Shown here in pieces: positions 12,001-24,000 of a stretch of 41,184 bases of DNA (position 1 is its first letter; every line of letters begins with the position of its first letter). Origin of the DNA: Streptomyces sp. AA1529 (GTDB lineage: Bacteria; Actinomycetota; Actinomycetes; Streptomycetales; Streptomycetaceae). Location of the stretch: NCBI RefSeq assembly GCF_000280905.1, contig NZ_ALAP01000047.1, positions 1-41,184 on the forward strand, in the 5' to 3' direction. The position numbers and the translations under genes were made by a program. Below the pieces are notes generated by a model, which saw only the letters and a list, made by a program, of their open reading frames with translations, did not search any database and was not told the origin of the DNA.

Positions 12001-15000
12001 AACCGGGGGCCACCGTCGGCGATTACGACCGTCTGCTGAAGGCGGCGGCGAACCAGGGAGGCAGGGGGCGGCGGCTCCCGTTGACCCGTTGGCTGGCGCT
12101 GCCCGATCTGACCGGCGCGCTGGCGGACCTGGCGGCCGCTCCGGATCCGGAAGGACGGGTCAGGGAACTGCTGGACCTGCCCGACGACGGCGAGCCGGTC
12201 GACGAGGCCGACTGGTCGCGGACCGCGTGGGCGCAGGCCAGGGCCGCCGAGTTCCTCCGCACGATCCAGGACGAGGGTGAGTTCGCCGAGCAGGTGCTGC
12301 GGCTGCCCGGCCCGGCCCCGAGCCGATTCGGTGAGGCCGGGCTGGTGGTGCGTGACGCGCTGATCGCCGGTCGCGACCCCTGGAACATGGACGACCTGAT
12401 CGCCTTCCGCCGGGAGTGGAAGGGCGAGCTGTCCTCGTTCACGCTGAACACCGACGAGAACGGAACCCCGTGGGGCAGGTCCTTCGGCCTGCCGGCCCAA
12501 AGCGCCGACCCCGTGGACCTGAGCACCGTCACACTGCTGTCCCTGGGAGCCGACGGCAGGACGCTGGAGGTCCACGACACCGAACCCGCACCCTGGGCGT
12601 CCGCTGACGACAGTCCCCCCTTCGTCTACGACCTCGCCGACGACGAGCCGGTGGACGAGGTACTCGGCTCACTCGCCTACCACGACCCGGTAGTGCGCGT
12701 GCGGCTGCCCAACGCGCCGCTCGTCGTGACGAGTCAGCAGCCGCCGCTGAACGGATTCCACCCCGCGGACGGCGGCCTGGGGATCCTGTCCCGCAACACC
12801 GGCAAGTGGACCTGGGGCTCGGACTTCCCCACCGGGGTGTGGACCGACCCGGTCACCGGTGTCCGCACTCTCGCGGTGTATCCCGACGCGAGCGGACAGC
12901 CCGCGCCCCGGGGCTCCTGGCAGGTGGCCCACCCCGAGGACGCGGACTCGCCGCCGCTCACCCCCAACGGGACCGCGACACCCGCCAGCACACCGGGCGG
13001 CTCGCCCACCCGCAGCGCCTCCCCGGACCCGGGACCCGCGCCGCTGATGCCCGCCTCCGGCGGGGCGACCTCCAGGACGGCCCTGCCCCCGGCCGACCCC
13101 GGCGCGCCGACACCCCGCCCGAGGGTGTTCGCACGCCCGGTGGACGACGCGACCGACGGCGGGACGTTCGACACGGCGACGCTCACCTCTCTCCGGGAGC
13201 TGGCCCACGCGCCGTCGCCCGACTCCGGGCCGGCCTCGCAGTCCGGCGTTCCGCGCGCGCCGGTGACCGTACCCATCTCGACGGAGCGGACCGGGCAGCC
13301 GGACTACCAGCGGTTCCTGACGATGCTCTACCGGGGAAGGACGATCCCCGCGGGGTCGCTGGAGGCGATGCGGCGGCTGGACCGGCTGCGCGCCCGGACC
13401 CCGGACCTGCGGGACGGTGTGTTCGACCCGCTCGCGCTGGCCCGCCAGGTGCTGATGCTGGAGCCGGGGGAGCCGGACACCCCCGCGGGGGCCGAGGAAC
13501 TGCTGCGGCTCGTGCGGGATCCGCGAGCGGCCCAGGCGCGGAGTCTCGCGAGCCTGTCCGCGCTGCACCTGGTGGACCAGGGAGTGCTCGACGGCCGCTT
13601 CCGCCTCGGCAGCGAGCGCAGTCCCCGCGGCTGGGACTGGACCCGGGAGGGGCTGCCCGCCGGCCTGGACCTGAGCACGTCGGCGACGCGTACCGGACCC
13701 GTCGGCACCCCCCTCGCCACGGAGGCCGCCGGGTGGAGCGGCGCCGAGAGCCCGTATGTCCTCGCCGCTTCGGAGAGCGCCCCGGAGCGGGTCCGCGTGC
13801 GCGGACTCAGGGGATTCCGGCGGCAGGTGCCCTTCGAGGCGTTCACCGAACTGATGGAGTTCGACGCGGGGCACCGGAAGCTCGCGAAGGACGTCCCCTT
13901 CCTGGTCGCCGTCCCCGATGCGGCCGGGCGGAACCTCCACCTCCCGGACGGGCTCGCCCTGCGGTTCGACCGCAGCGCGTGGGCCCCCAACGGCGGACTG
14001 TCCGTCTCCGAGCCGGGGGAGGGCGACCGGCGCGTGTTCGTGCTGGAGGGCCGGGAGGAGCGGGTGCTCTCCCGCTGGCTGGTGCGGGATCCGCAGACCG
14101 CGCGGGGCGCGCGGCAGGACGGCGCCGACGTCGACTGGCACCGCCGGGAGGTGGCCTACCCGCTGGTCGGCTCGGACCACCGCGTCTTCGGGTTCATCTC
14201 GATCGACCTCACCAAGGGAACGGACTGGCGCCGGTCCCACACCGGCCAGCGGATCCGCGAAGCGGAGAACTACCTGGTCGTCACGTCGGGGCGGCTGCGC
14301 TACCAGGCCGTCCGGAAGCTGCCCTGGGTGGGCGAGGGCAAGCCCGCGCCGTTCTTCTCGTCCATGCACGGCACGCCGGGGGCTGCCGCCTGGCTGACGC
14401 GGGACGGCGTGGAGGGCGTCGGCCTGGAGGAACACGCCCGCAGGGTCGCCTACCAGGTCTCGCTGTCCGGGCTGCCGCAGGAGCATCCCCTCGTGCTGGA
14501 GGAGTGCTTCCGCGGGATGCTCGCCCCGGAGGGCGTCACCTCCAACCCGCCGAACCTGCGTGGCATACCCGACGCGGCCGATCCGCTGGAGGACATGGCC
14601 GGCGCCCAGCACATCGCGAACGAGACGGGCCGCCCGGTCTACGCCACGGTCTTCTGGAACTCCACCCTCTTCAGGGTGGGCCAGTCCGATCCGCCGCTGC
14701 AGGCCGCCTACACCGACATCCGCGGCGGCGACGCCCAGTGGGTGCTCTTCCACCCCGAGCCGCAGGGCGCGGCGCTGGACGAGGTGGCACGGTGGGCGCA
14801 TCTGCACGACGACCCCGGTCCGGCCTCCCCGGAGGACCGGGAGCGGACGCTGCGGCTGGTGCGGGCGCTGCGAGTGGTCTTCGGCGCGGATGTGGCGAGC
14901 CGCGCGGACTACCGCGAGCTGGTGAGCGGCATCGGGGCGCTGGAGGCGCGCCGGCAGGCGGATCCGGCGCTGAACCGTCCCGGAACGCTGCGGTTCACCA

Positions 15001-18000
15001 TGGACCTGTTCGAAGCGCTGGCGCGGCAGCACTCCGGTGCTGCGCAGAGCGCCGTGCCGGTGCCGGCGAGCGGATATCTGGCTCTGCTGACCGACGCGGC
15101 CGAGCGCTGGGGCGCACAGGAGCAGGGCCCGTTGACCGGGTGGCTGCCGCTGCCCGCGGTCACCAAGGCACTGGCCGCCTTCGACAGGATGCCGGACGCC
15201 GAGGGAGTGGTCAGGGACGTCCTGGGACTCCCCACCGGCTCCGCATCCGACGACGACTCCGATTCCGACCTCGACTCGGACTCGGACGCGGAGTCCGACT
15301 CCGATCTCGAGGCGCCGGTCGGGGAACGCGAGTGGTCGCGGACCCTGTGGGCCCAGGTCAGAACCGAGCAGCTGCTCCCGGCCGCGGGGATGTTCGCGCA
15401 GGACCCGGGGCAGCGGACGGCCAACCGGGCGAGCTTCGCCCAGCGCATGCTGGGACTGCCGGAGCCCGATGCGAACCGCTTCGCCGAGGCGGTCGCGGGG
15501 CTGCGCAAGGCGCTGGCCGCCGGGCGTGACCCGAGGAATATCCACGAGCTGGCCTCCCACCGGCTGGAGCGGGCGGGCGCGCTGTCCGGCGCCACGCTCC
15601 GGAAGGATCGCGACGGCCGGCAGTGGGGCAGGCTCTTCAACCAGCGGGAGTTCCGCCCCGGCGGCTTCGACGCCGGTACGGTCACGCTGTTGGAGCGGAA
15701 GGCCGACGGCACCGGGTTCCAGGCATTCGGCACCGAGGCAGCTCCCTGGCACGAGGAAGGCGGCCAGAGCCCCTTCGTGTACGCCGGGCGCGGCGGCGTC
15801 CCGTCCGCGCAGCTCGCCGACCTGGCCTACCGCGACCCGGAACTGCGCCTGCGCGCCGAACTGTCCCCGGTGGTCTCCACACTCGTACCCGCCGCCGACC
15901 TCGGGCTCCTCGCGGACCACACCGGCAAGACGTTCTGGGGGTCCGCCCACCCGACCCGGCTCTGGTACGACGACAAGCGCAAGGTCTTCACCCTCGCGGT
16001 GTACCCGCAGCCCGGAGCGCAGCAGGCGGTACCGGGCACCTGGCACAAGGCCGCTCCCGGCAAGGGCGTCACCGCGCAGGGCGCTCCGGCGTCGTCCGTG
16101 TCGTCCCCGGTGCCGAGCCTGGTGAACACCTCGGCCCTGCAACCGCCGAACGCGGCCGGTGCGCCGCCCCGCCCGAGGGTCTTCGCACGCCCGGTGGACG
16201 GCTCGGCGGACGGCAGGCCGTCACTGCTGCCGCCGGACGGGCGGAACATGCCCACGCGCGGTGCCGGGCCGGAGGCCCCTCGCGGTACCCGGCAGCGGAT
16301 GCCGCGCCGGGGCTCCCGCCAGGGGCCACCGGCCGTGCCCGGCACCGCACCGGCCACCCCGGCCGCGCCCGGGTTCGGGCCCGCGCCGATGCCGCGGGGT
16401 GTCGCCGAGCACCACGAGGTGCTGCTGCGGGGGCTCTACGGCCCGCTGCCCGCCGGGCAGTCCTACCCGGCCGGATCACGTGCGGCGCTGGCCCGGCTGG
16501 AGCGGCTGCGCGCCAAGGTGCCGGAGCTGCGGGACGGTTGGCTGGACCTGGCCTCGCTCGCCGAACGGGTGCTGATGCTGAGCGCCGACGCACCGGTCAC
16601 CACGGTCGAACTGGACGCGCTGCTGCGCGTGGCGGCGGACCCGCGGGCGGAGCGGGTGGGGACCCTGGCGGGTCTGTCCGCGGTGCACCTGGTCCGGCAC
16701 GGGGTGCTGCACGACCGGTTCCGGCGGTGGGGCCCCGGCGGCAGGCCGCGGGGCTGGGACTGGAACAGGCCGCGCGTGCCGGTCAGCGCCGATGTGACCA
16801 GAACGGCGCTGGAGGTGGTCGATCCCGACGGTGGGCCGACCAGTTTCGCCGACGACGGCCCCGCGCCCTGGAGCCGGGGACCTGAGCCGTATCTGCTGAC
16901 CGCCGAGTCCGACCAGGCGGGCGTCGTGGTGCGCGGACAGGAGGGCTTCTCGCAGCTCGTGCCCTCCGAGGTGTTCTTCGAGCTGATGGAGTTCGACACC
17001 GCACTGCCCACGGTGGGCCGGGACGTGCCCGTCCTGTTGGCGATGTCCGACATCAGCGCCTGGAACCGCCATCTCCAGGACGCCCTGGCGCTCCGTCACG
17101 ACCGGGATGTGTGGGCTCCCACCGGCCTCGCGCGCTGGGCTGCGACGACCGGCGACCCGAACCGGCATGTGTTCGTACGGCAGATCCAGAGGGGGAAGGG
17201 CTTCCACGGGCAGTGGCTGCGGCGGCAGCCGGCCGTGGTGCGGGCCGCCGCGGCGCTGCCGCACGGAGGCGCGATCGACTGGAGCCGGAGGGAGATCGCC
17301 TTCCCGCTGGCCGACGCGGACCACCGCCTCAACGCCTTCATCTCCATGGACCTCCAGGCGGAGTCCGACGAGGGGGCCGCACGCAGTCGGCACTACAGCT
17401 GGCTCACCAGGGTCACGTCGTACATCCCTTTCCGCACCGGCCGTCAGAAGCCGTATGTCGCACGCCTCCTGCCGTGGGTCGAGGAGCAGCAGCCCCGCCC
17501 GCTCTACGCGAACTTCCACGGCGGCGCCGGATGGAGTGCCTGGTTCACGCACAACGGCGTCGAGATCGTCGACGGGCCCGAGTCGGGGCGCCGGGTCGCG
17601 CACCAGGTCGCAGAGTCCGGTCTGTCGCGCAAGCACCCCGTCGTCCTGCTGTCCTGCTTCGGAGCGATGCCCGGAGGCCGCGACCGTTGGACGACGCCGA
17701 ATCCTCCGGTGCGCGGTGGTCGTCCGAGCCCGGCCGACCGGCTGCGGCGGCCCGCCGGCGCAGATCCGCTCACCGACCCGGCCGTCGGGCAGTACGCGGC
17801 GAACGAGGCGGAACGGGCCGTCTACACGACCAACTACTCCAACGCCCTCAGCAACGCCCCGGATCTGGTGGCCAATCGGCATCCCGCCGAGCTGTTCATC
17901 CGCGTGTACTCGGACGAGCGCAGCGACGGGGCGGAGTGGACGCTCTTCCTGCCGGAGCCGACAGGCCGCGAGCTGGACCGGATCGCGCGGTGGGCGCACC

Positions 18001-21000
18001 TCCACGACGGCCGGGGCCGTGCGCCGGCCGAGGTGCGGGAGCGGGCGCTGCGGTTGGAGCGGGCGCTGCGGCTCGTCTTCGGTCCGGATGTGGCGAGCCG
18101 TGGGGACTACCGCAAGCTGGTGAGCGGTATCGGGGCGCTGGAGGCCCGGCGGCAGGCAGATCCGGCGCTGAACCGCCCCGGCGCGAAGCGGTTCACCATG
18201 GAGCTGTTCGACGCCCTGGTGCGCGAGCATGCAGGGATCGGCCCGGAAGCCGCGGGCGCCACCGTCGCCGAGTACACCCGGCTGCTGAAGGCGTCGGCGA
18301 ACCAGTGGGACAAGGGACGGCAGGGGGCGCTGACCCGGTGGCTTCCGCTGCGCGATCTGACCGACGCACTGGATGTGCTGTCGTCCGTTCCGGATCCGGA
18401 AGGCGGGGTCAGGGAGGTTCTGGACCTGCCCGACGACGCCGGGCCGGTGGGCGAGGCGGAGTGGTCGCGGACCGCGTGGGCCCAGGCCAGGACCGCCGAG
18501 TTCCTCCGGTCGATCCAGGACGAGGGGGAGTTCGCCGCGAAGTTGCTGCAGCTGCCCGGCCCGGACCCGAGGCGGGTCGCGGAGGCGAAGCTGGTGGTGC
18601 GCGACGCGCTGGCAGCCGGCCGCGACCCCCGCGACATGGACGACCTGATCGCCTTCCACCGGGAGTGGAGGGGCGAGCTCGACCCGGCGACTCTGAACAC
18701 GGACGAATACGACATGCCGTGGGGCAGGTCCTTCGGACGCCAGGCCCAGGGCTCCGGCCCCTTCGACCCCACCACCGTCACGCTCCTGCGCCTGGGGCCC
18801 GACGGCAGGACGCTGGAGGCCTTCGACACCGAAGCCGCCCCCTGGTCCGGTGGCGACACCGATCCCGCCTTCTTCTACGACCTGGCCGACGACCAGCCGT
18901 TGGACGACGTACTCGGCGCACTCGCCTACCACGACCCGGAGCTGCGGCAGCGGGAGTACGGCTCCCCGGTGGTCCTTGCCGGGAAGGAGGCCATACCGCC
19001 CGGCTCCGACCCCTGGGCCGACGGACCGGGTGCGATAGCCCGCAACACGGGCAAGCCCGTCTGGGGATCCGAGCTGCCGACCGGGGTGTGGACCGATCCG
19101 ACGACCGGCGTGCGCACCATCGCCGTGTACCCGAGCACGACCGGGCAGGCGCCCCACAAGGACTCCTGGGCCCCCATCTACCCCGAGCACGCCGACCGTC
19201 CCGCCTCCTCGCCCAGCAGGCCCGCGACTCCCGCCGGTACGCCGCCGGGCGGCGGCAATGCCCCCGCCAACCTGGCGCGTCCGGTCCCGGAGACCGCGGC
19301 GCCGGTCTTCGCGGAGTCGGAATCCCCGAGCCCCGCTCCCACCGTCATCCGGCGGGTCGCGCCGCGTGAGCTGCCCGCGCCGCCGGCCAACGAGGCGGCC
19401 CGCGCAGTGGACACCGCCCGGGGTCGGACTCCCGCGGCAGCGCCGCAGCGGGTGTTCGCGCGCCCCGTGGACAGCACGACGGAAGCCGAACCCGTCATCC
19501 CGTCGCTGGGCAGGACGAACGCGCCCGCGAGCGAGGCCGGGCGGAGGTCCTCCCGCGACCCCCGGCGCGTGTCGCGCCGCGGCTCCCGGCAGGCCCCGGC
19601 TGCCGCATCCACCGCTGTGCCCGCGCAGGATTCCGCGCCTGCTCCCCAGCCGCTGCCGCGGAATGTCGCCCAGCACCACGAGACGATCCTCGCGGCGCTG
19701 TACGGCACGCCGCCACCGGGACAGAACTTCTCGCCCCAGGCGCGGGCGGCGCTGGCGGTGCTGGAGCGGCTCCGCTCCCAGGTGCCCGCGCTGCGCTCCG
19801 GCCCGCTCGATCCGAAGGCACTGGCCCGCTGGGTGCTGCTGCTGGAGCCGGACGCACCCGTCTCGGCGGCCGAGGCGCACGAACTGCTGCTGACCGTGGC
19901 CGACCCGATCGCACGCAACGCGCGGAACCTGGAGGTCCTGTCCGCGGTGCACCTGGTGCGGCAGGGCGTGTTCGATCCCCGGTTCCGCCGCGGCACCGAG
20001 ACCGGTCCCCAGGGCTGGGACTGGACCGGGCTGCCCGCCGACCTGGACCTGAGCAGGTCGGGGACGCTGACCGGTTCGGTACGCGACCCGGCCGCGCAGC
20101 GCACGCTGCTGCGGGAGAGCCCCTGGAGCGGGGAGCCCACGCCGTATGTGTACGCGACCGCCGGCAGCGATCAGACGCACGTGTGGCTCCGCGGACGGGG
20201 TGACTTCGAGCGTGCGGTGCCGCACGAGGTGTTCGTCGAACTGACGGAGCTGGACGAGGGACACCGGAAACTGCCGGCCCGCGCCTCCTTCCTGCTGGCG
20301 GCGCCGGATGTCGCCGGATGGAACGTCCACCTCCCGGACGGGCTCGCCATGCGGCACGGCCGGCGGGTCTGGGCACCCACCGGCGCGCTGAGCCTCACGG
20401 ACCCCGGGGTGCCGCCGCGCCGCGCGTTCGTGCTGTCCGGCCTGCGCGAGCAGATCCGCTCCCGCTGGCTGGTGCGGGATCCGCAGACGGCACGAGCCGC
20501 CAGGCCGGGCCGGGCCGATGTGGACTGGAGCCGCCGCGAGATCGCCTTCCCCCTCGTCGGCGAGGACCACCGCTACTTCGGCTACATCTCGATGGAACTC
20601 GACACGGCGGAGGCCCTGCGCGCCGGACGCACCCATCTCTACAGCCGGCTCGGGGAGGCCAGGGGCTACTACCGCCACCGTCCGGGGCGGAACGCGGGCG
20701 GCGCCACCCTGCACGAGCTGCCCTGGATCAAGGACGGGACACCGCCGCCGCTCTTCGGGAACAACCACGGGGGAGCGGGATTCGCCTTCTGGCACACGCC
20801 GTCCGGGCAGGTCCGCGTGGCGGGGGAGCAGTCCGCACGGGGCGTCGCGCTCCAGGCGGCGCTGGCCGATCTGCCACTGGATCATCCGCTGGTCCTGCTG
20901 AACTGCTACGGCGGGCTGTCCGCCTCGCGGGGAGCGCTGCCGAACCCGACGGTGACCGGCGGCAGGCCGGACGGCGCCGACCCGCTCGCCGACGTGGCCT

Positions 21001-24000
21001 ACGGCCAGCTCGTGGCGAACGAGACGGGCCGCACGGTGTACGCCACGCCCTACTCGAACGCTGTCGTGGAGATGCGCAGGCTCCGTCCGGGGTCCCGGTC
21101 CGAGGAGCCGGTGCTCTCGCTCTACACGGACGAACGGGAGCCGGCGGCGGAGTGGATGGTCTTCCGCCCCGAACCGAAGGGCGCCGCGCTGGACGCCGTG
21201 GCACGGGCGGTCGGACTGCACCAGGATGCCGGGCCCGCCCCCGAGGAGGTGCGGGAGCGCACGCTGCGGCTGGTGCGGGCGCTGCGCCTGGTCTTCGGTG
21301 CCAGGGTGGAGGACCGGAAGGACTACCCGGAGCTGTTGAGCGGCATCGGGGCACTGGAGCTGATGCGCAGCCGGGACCCGGCGCTGAACCAGCCGGGCGC
21401 GCTCCGGTTCACCGTCGAGCTGTTCGAGGAGCTCGCGCGGGCGCACCACCGGCTGCGGGGTCCCGGCGTCTCCCGGGGTTCGCTCGCGGACGGGTACGCC
21501 CTGCTGCTGGCGGACGCGGCGCGGGTGTGGTCCACGGCCCGGGGGCTGCCGCTGTCGGGCTGGCTGCCGCTGCCGCACCTCACCTCGGCACAGCGCGACT
21601 CCGACGCCGTGGTCCGGGACACCCTGGGCCTGGGCACCGCCGCCGAGGTCACGGAAGACGATCGGTCCCGCACGTTGTGGGCGCGGATCAGGACCGACCA
21701 GCTGCTGGCCCGGGTCCAGGACCGGGGGGTGTTCGCACAGCACGTCCTGCTGCTGCCCCGTCCCGCGCCCGAGCGCTTCGACGAGGCCACCGCCGCGGTG
21801 CGCCGGGCGGTGGCCGCCGGCCGGAACCCCGGGAGCATCGCGCAGTTGGCCTCGCACGGCCTGGAGCGGGCGGGTGCCCTGTCGGACGCCACGCTGTCGA
21901 AGGACAGCAGCGGCGCCGCATGGGCGAGGACGTTCGGTGTCCAGAACGACCCTGCCGCCGATTTCGACCGCACCGTGGTCACGCTGATGAGGCGGAAGCG
22001 GGACGGGGCCGGCGGGTTCGAGCCGTACGCCACGGAGAGTTCCCCCTGGGCGGCGCAGCGGCCGGACGGGACGGCCTGCCCTCCCCCCTTCGTGTACGGC
22101 GCCAGGCGCGGCAGCGTGCCTCCGCCGGGGACGCTCGCCGACCTCGCCTACCGCGACCCCGCGCTGCGGAAGCGTCCCGAGGACACGCCGGTGATCACCA
22201 CGCTGCCGCTCGGCGCCCTCCCGGAGCTCGCCCGCAACACCGGCAAGACGTGGTGGGGCTCGACGAACCCCGCCGGGCGGTACTTCGACCAGGCACGCGG
22301 CGTCCACACCCTGGCCGTCTTCCCGGCCGACGGAGAGGACGCGGCCCCGACCGGCACCTGGCGGCAGGCCACGGCGGACTTCGGCGACTCGATGTCGGGC
22401 CGCTCCCTCCCGGCTTCCTCGTCCGCTCCGCGGACCGCCCCTCCGGCGACCAACGCCGGGCCGTCGCGTACGGGGGCCGCAGGCGGGGCGCCCACCCGCC
22501 GGGTGGTCACGCGTCCGGTCGCCGCGGCCTCCGACGGAGCCGCTGCTGCCTCCAACGGGACCGCCACCGGGGCGCCGTCCGGCTCCCGGCAGGTCCGGCC
22601 GACCGCTCCCGCACCGCAGCCGACCAGTACCGCACCCCGGTTGACCGGCACGCAGCGGCAGGTCTACGCCGAGGCCCTCCGGGCGATGGCCGGGCCGCCG
22701 AGGGGCCGCGCGGACTATCCGGATGCGGCGTACACGGCGCTGGCCGCGCTGGACCGGCTGCGCGAGCAGGTGCCGGAGCTGCGGGGCGGGACACTCGACC
22801 TGGCGGCGCTGGCCCGGCATGTGCTCATGCTGGGAGCGGACGCGACGGTGGCGCCCGCGCACCAGCACGAACTGCTGCGCGTGGCCCGGGACTCCCGCTC
22901 CCAGGGCGCGCGCGGCCTCGCCGTGCTCTCCGCCGTCCATCTGGTGCGGCGGGGCGCGTTCGACGACAACGCGCGGTCACTCGACGCCCGGGGCCGCCAC
23001 CGCGGTTGGGAGTGGACCCCCTGGCGCGTGCCGGCCGACGCCGATCTGAGCCGGACGGCGACCGAGGTGCGGGACAGGGCGGGCGAGCCGGTCTCCGAAC
23101 GGGTCGAGTCGGCCCCGTGGGGAACCGGCGGCTATGTCGTCGGGGTGGGCGGCAGCGGTACGGGCCACGTCTCCATGACGGGCCCCTGGGGGACCCTGCC
23201 GCGAGTACCCGTCGACGTGCTCGTCGAACTCCTGGCCTTCGACCCGGTGCTGCCCACGGTCCCGCGCCGGGTGCCCTTCCTGCTGCCGGGACACGAAACC
23301 GCCACCCGGCAACTAGACGTCCAGGACGGGCTGGTGCGCCGGTACGGCCGGGCGGCGTGGTCCACCGACGGAGCGCCGCGCTGGACGACTCCTTCCGAGG
23401 GCGCGGCTCGGGTGCTCACCCTGCGCCATCAGCACGGTGAGGTCCGGGCGCGCTGGCTGCTGCGGGATCCGGCCACGGTGTACGCCGCCGACCGGCTGCG
23501 GGCCGGCGCTCCGGCCGACTGGAACCGGGACGTGATCGCCCGGCCGGTCATCGGCGCCGACCACCGGTTCTGGGGCTTCGTCTCCCGGTCCCCGCACACC
23601 GACACCGGCTTCCTCCCCGGCCGCTTCGCGCACATCGCGCTGCGCGTCGTCCGCCCGGTCGGCGGGCGCCCCGGACGCGATCTGGTCAGCCTGGTCCCGT
23701 GGTCGGCCGATCCGCCGCGCCGGCCCGTCCTCGTGGACCTGCGCAGCGTCCCGGACTCCACCGCCTGGCTCACCCCGGGTGAGGGGACGGAACGGTTCGC
23801 AGCCCGGGAGTCCGGGCGTCGGATCGCGCATCAGGTGGCGCTCTCCGGACTGCCGCCGGCGCATCCCATCGTCGTACTGTCCGCCCACCAGAGCCGGCCG
23901 GGGAGCTACGACCGTCAGCCGGAGGACCTGCCGGCCCTCGGTCGTCCGCCCGCCCGGGTCGACATGCTCACGCCCTGGCACGTCGGCCAGTTCGCCGCGA

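Noticed and set aside
6015..12575. Minus-strand open frame of 2,186 codons (also 12669-16142 and 16476-22940)
   Set aside because: Same in-register shadow effect of codon bias; composition is non-protein-like and module periodicity is only a reflection of the sense strand.
22077..22079. Cysteine in module A5 outside the core
   Set aside because: It lies in a variable loop (DGTAC) not conserved in the other modules, so it is unlikely to be catalytic.
20318..23440. Plus-strand frame of 1,040 codons in another phase (also 12806-15529, 30050-32635, 335-1426)
   Set aside because: Arg/Gly/Ala/Pro-rich off-frame readings of GC-rich coding DNA with no domains; they overlap the real frame entirely.
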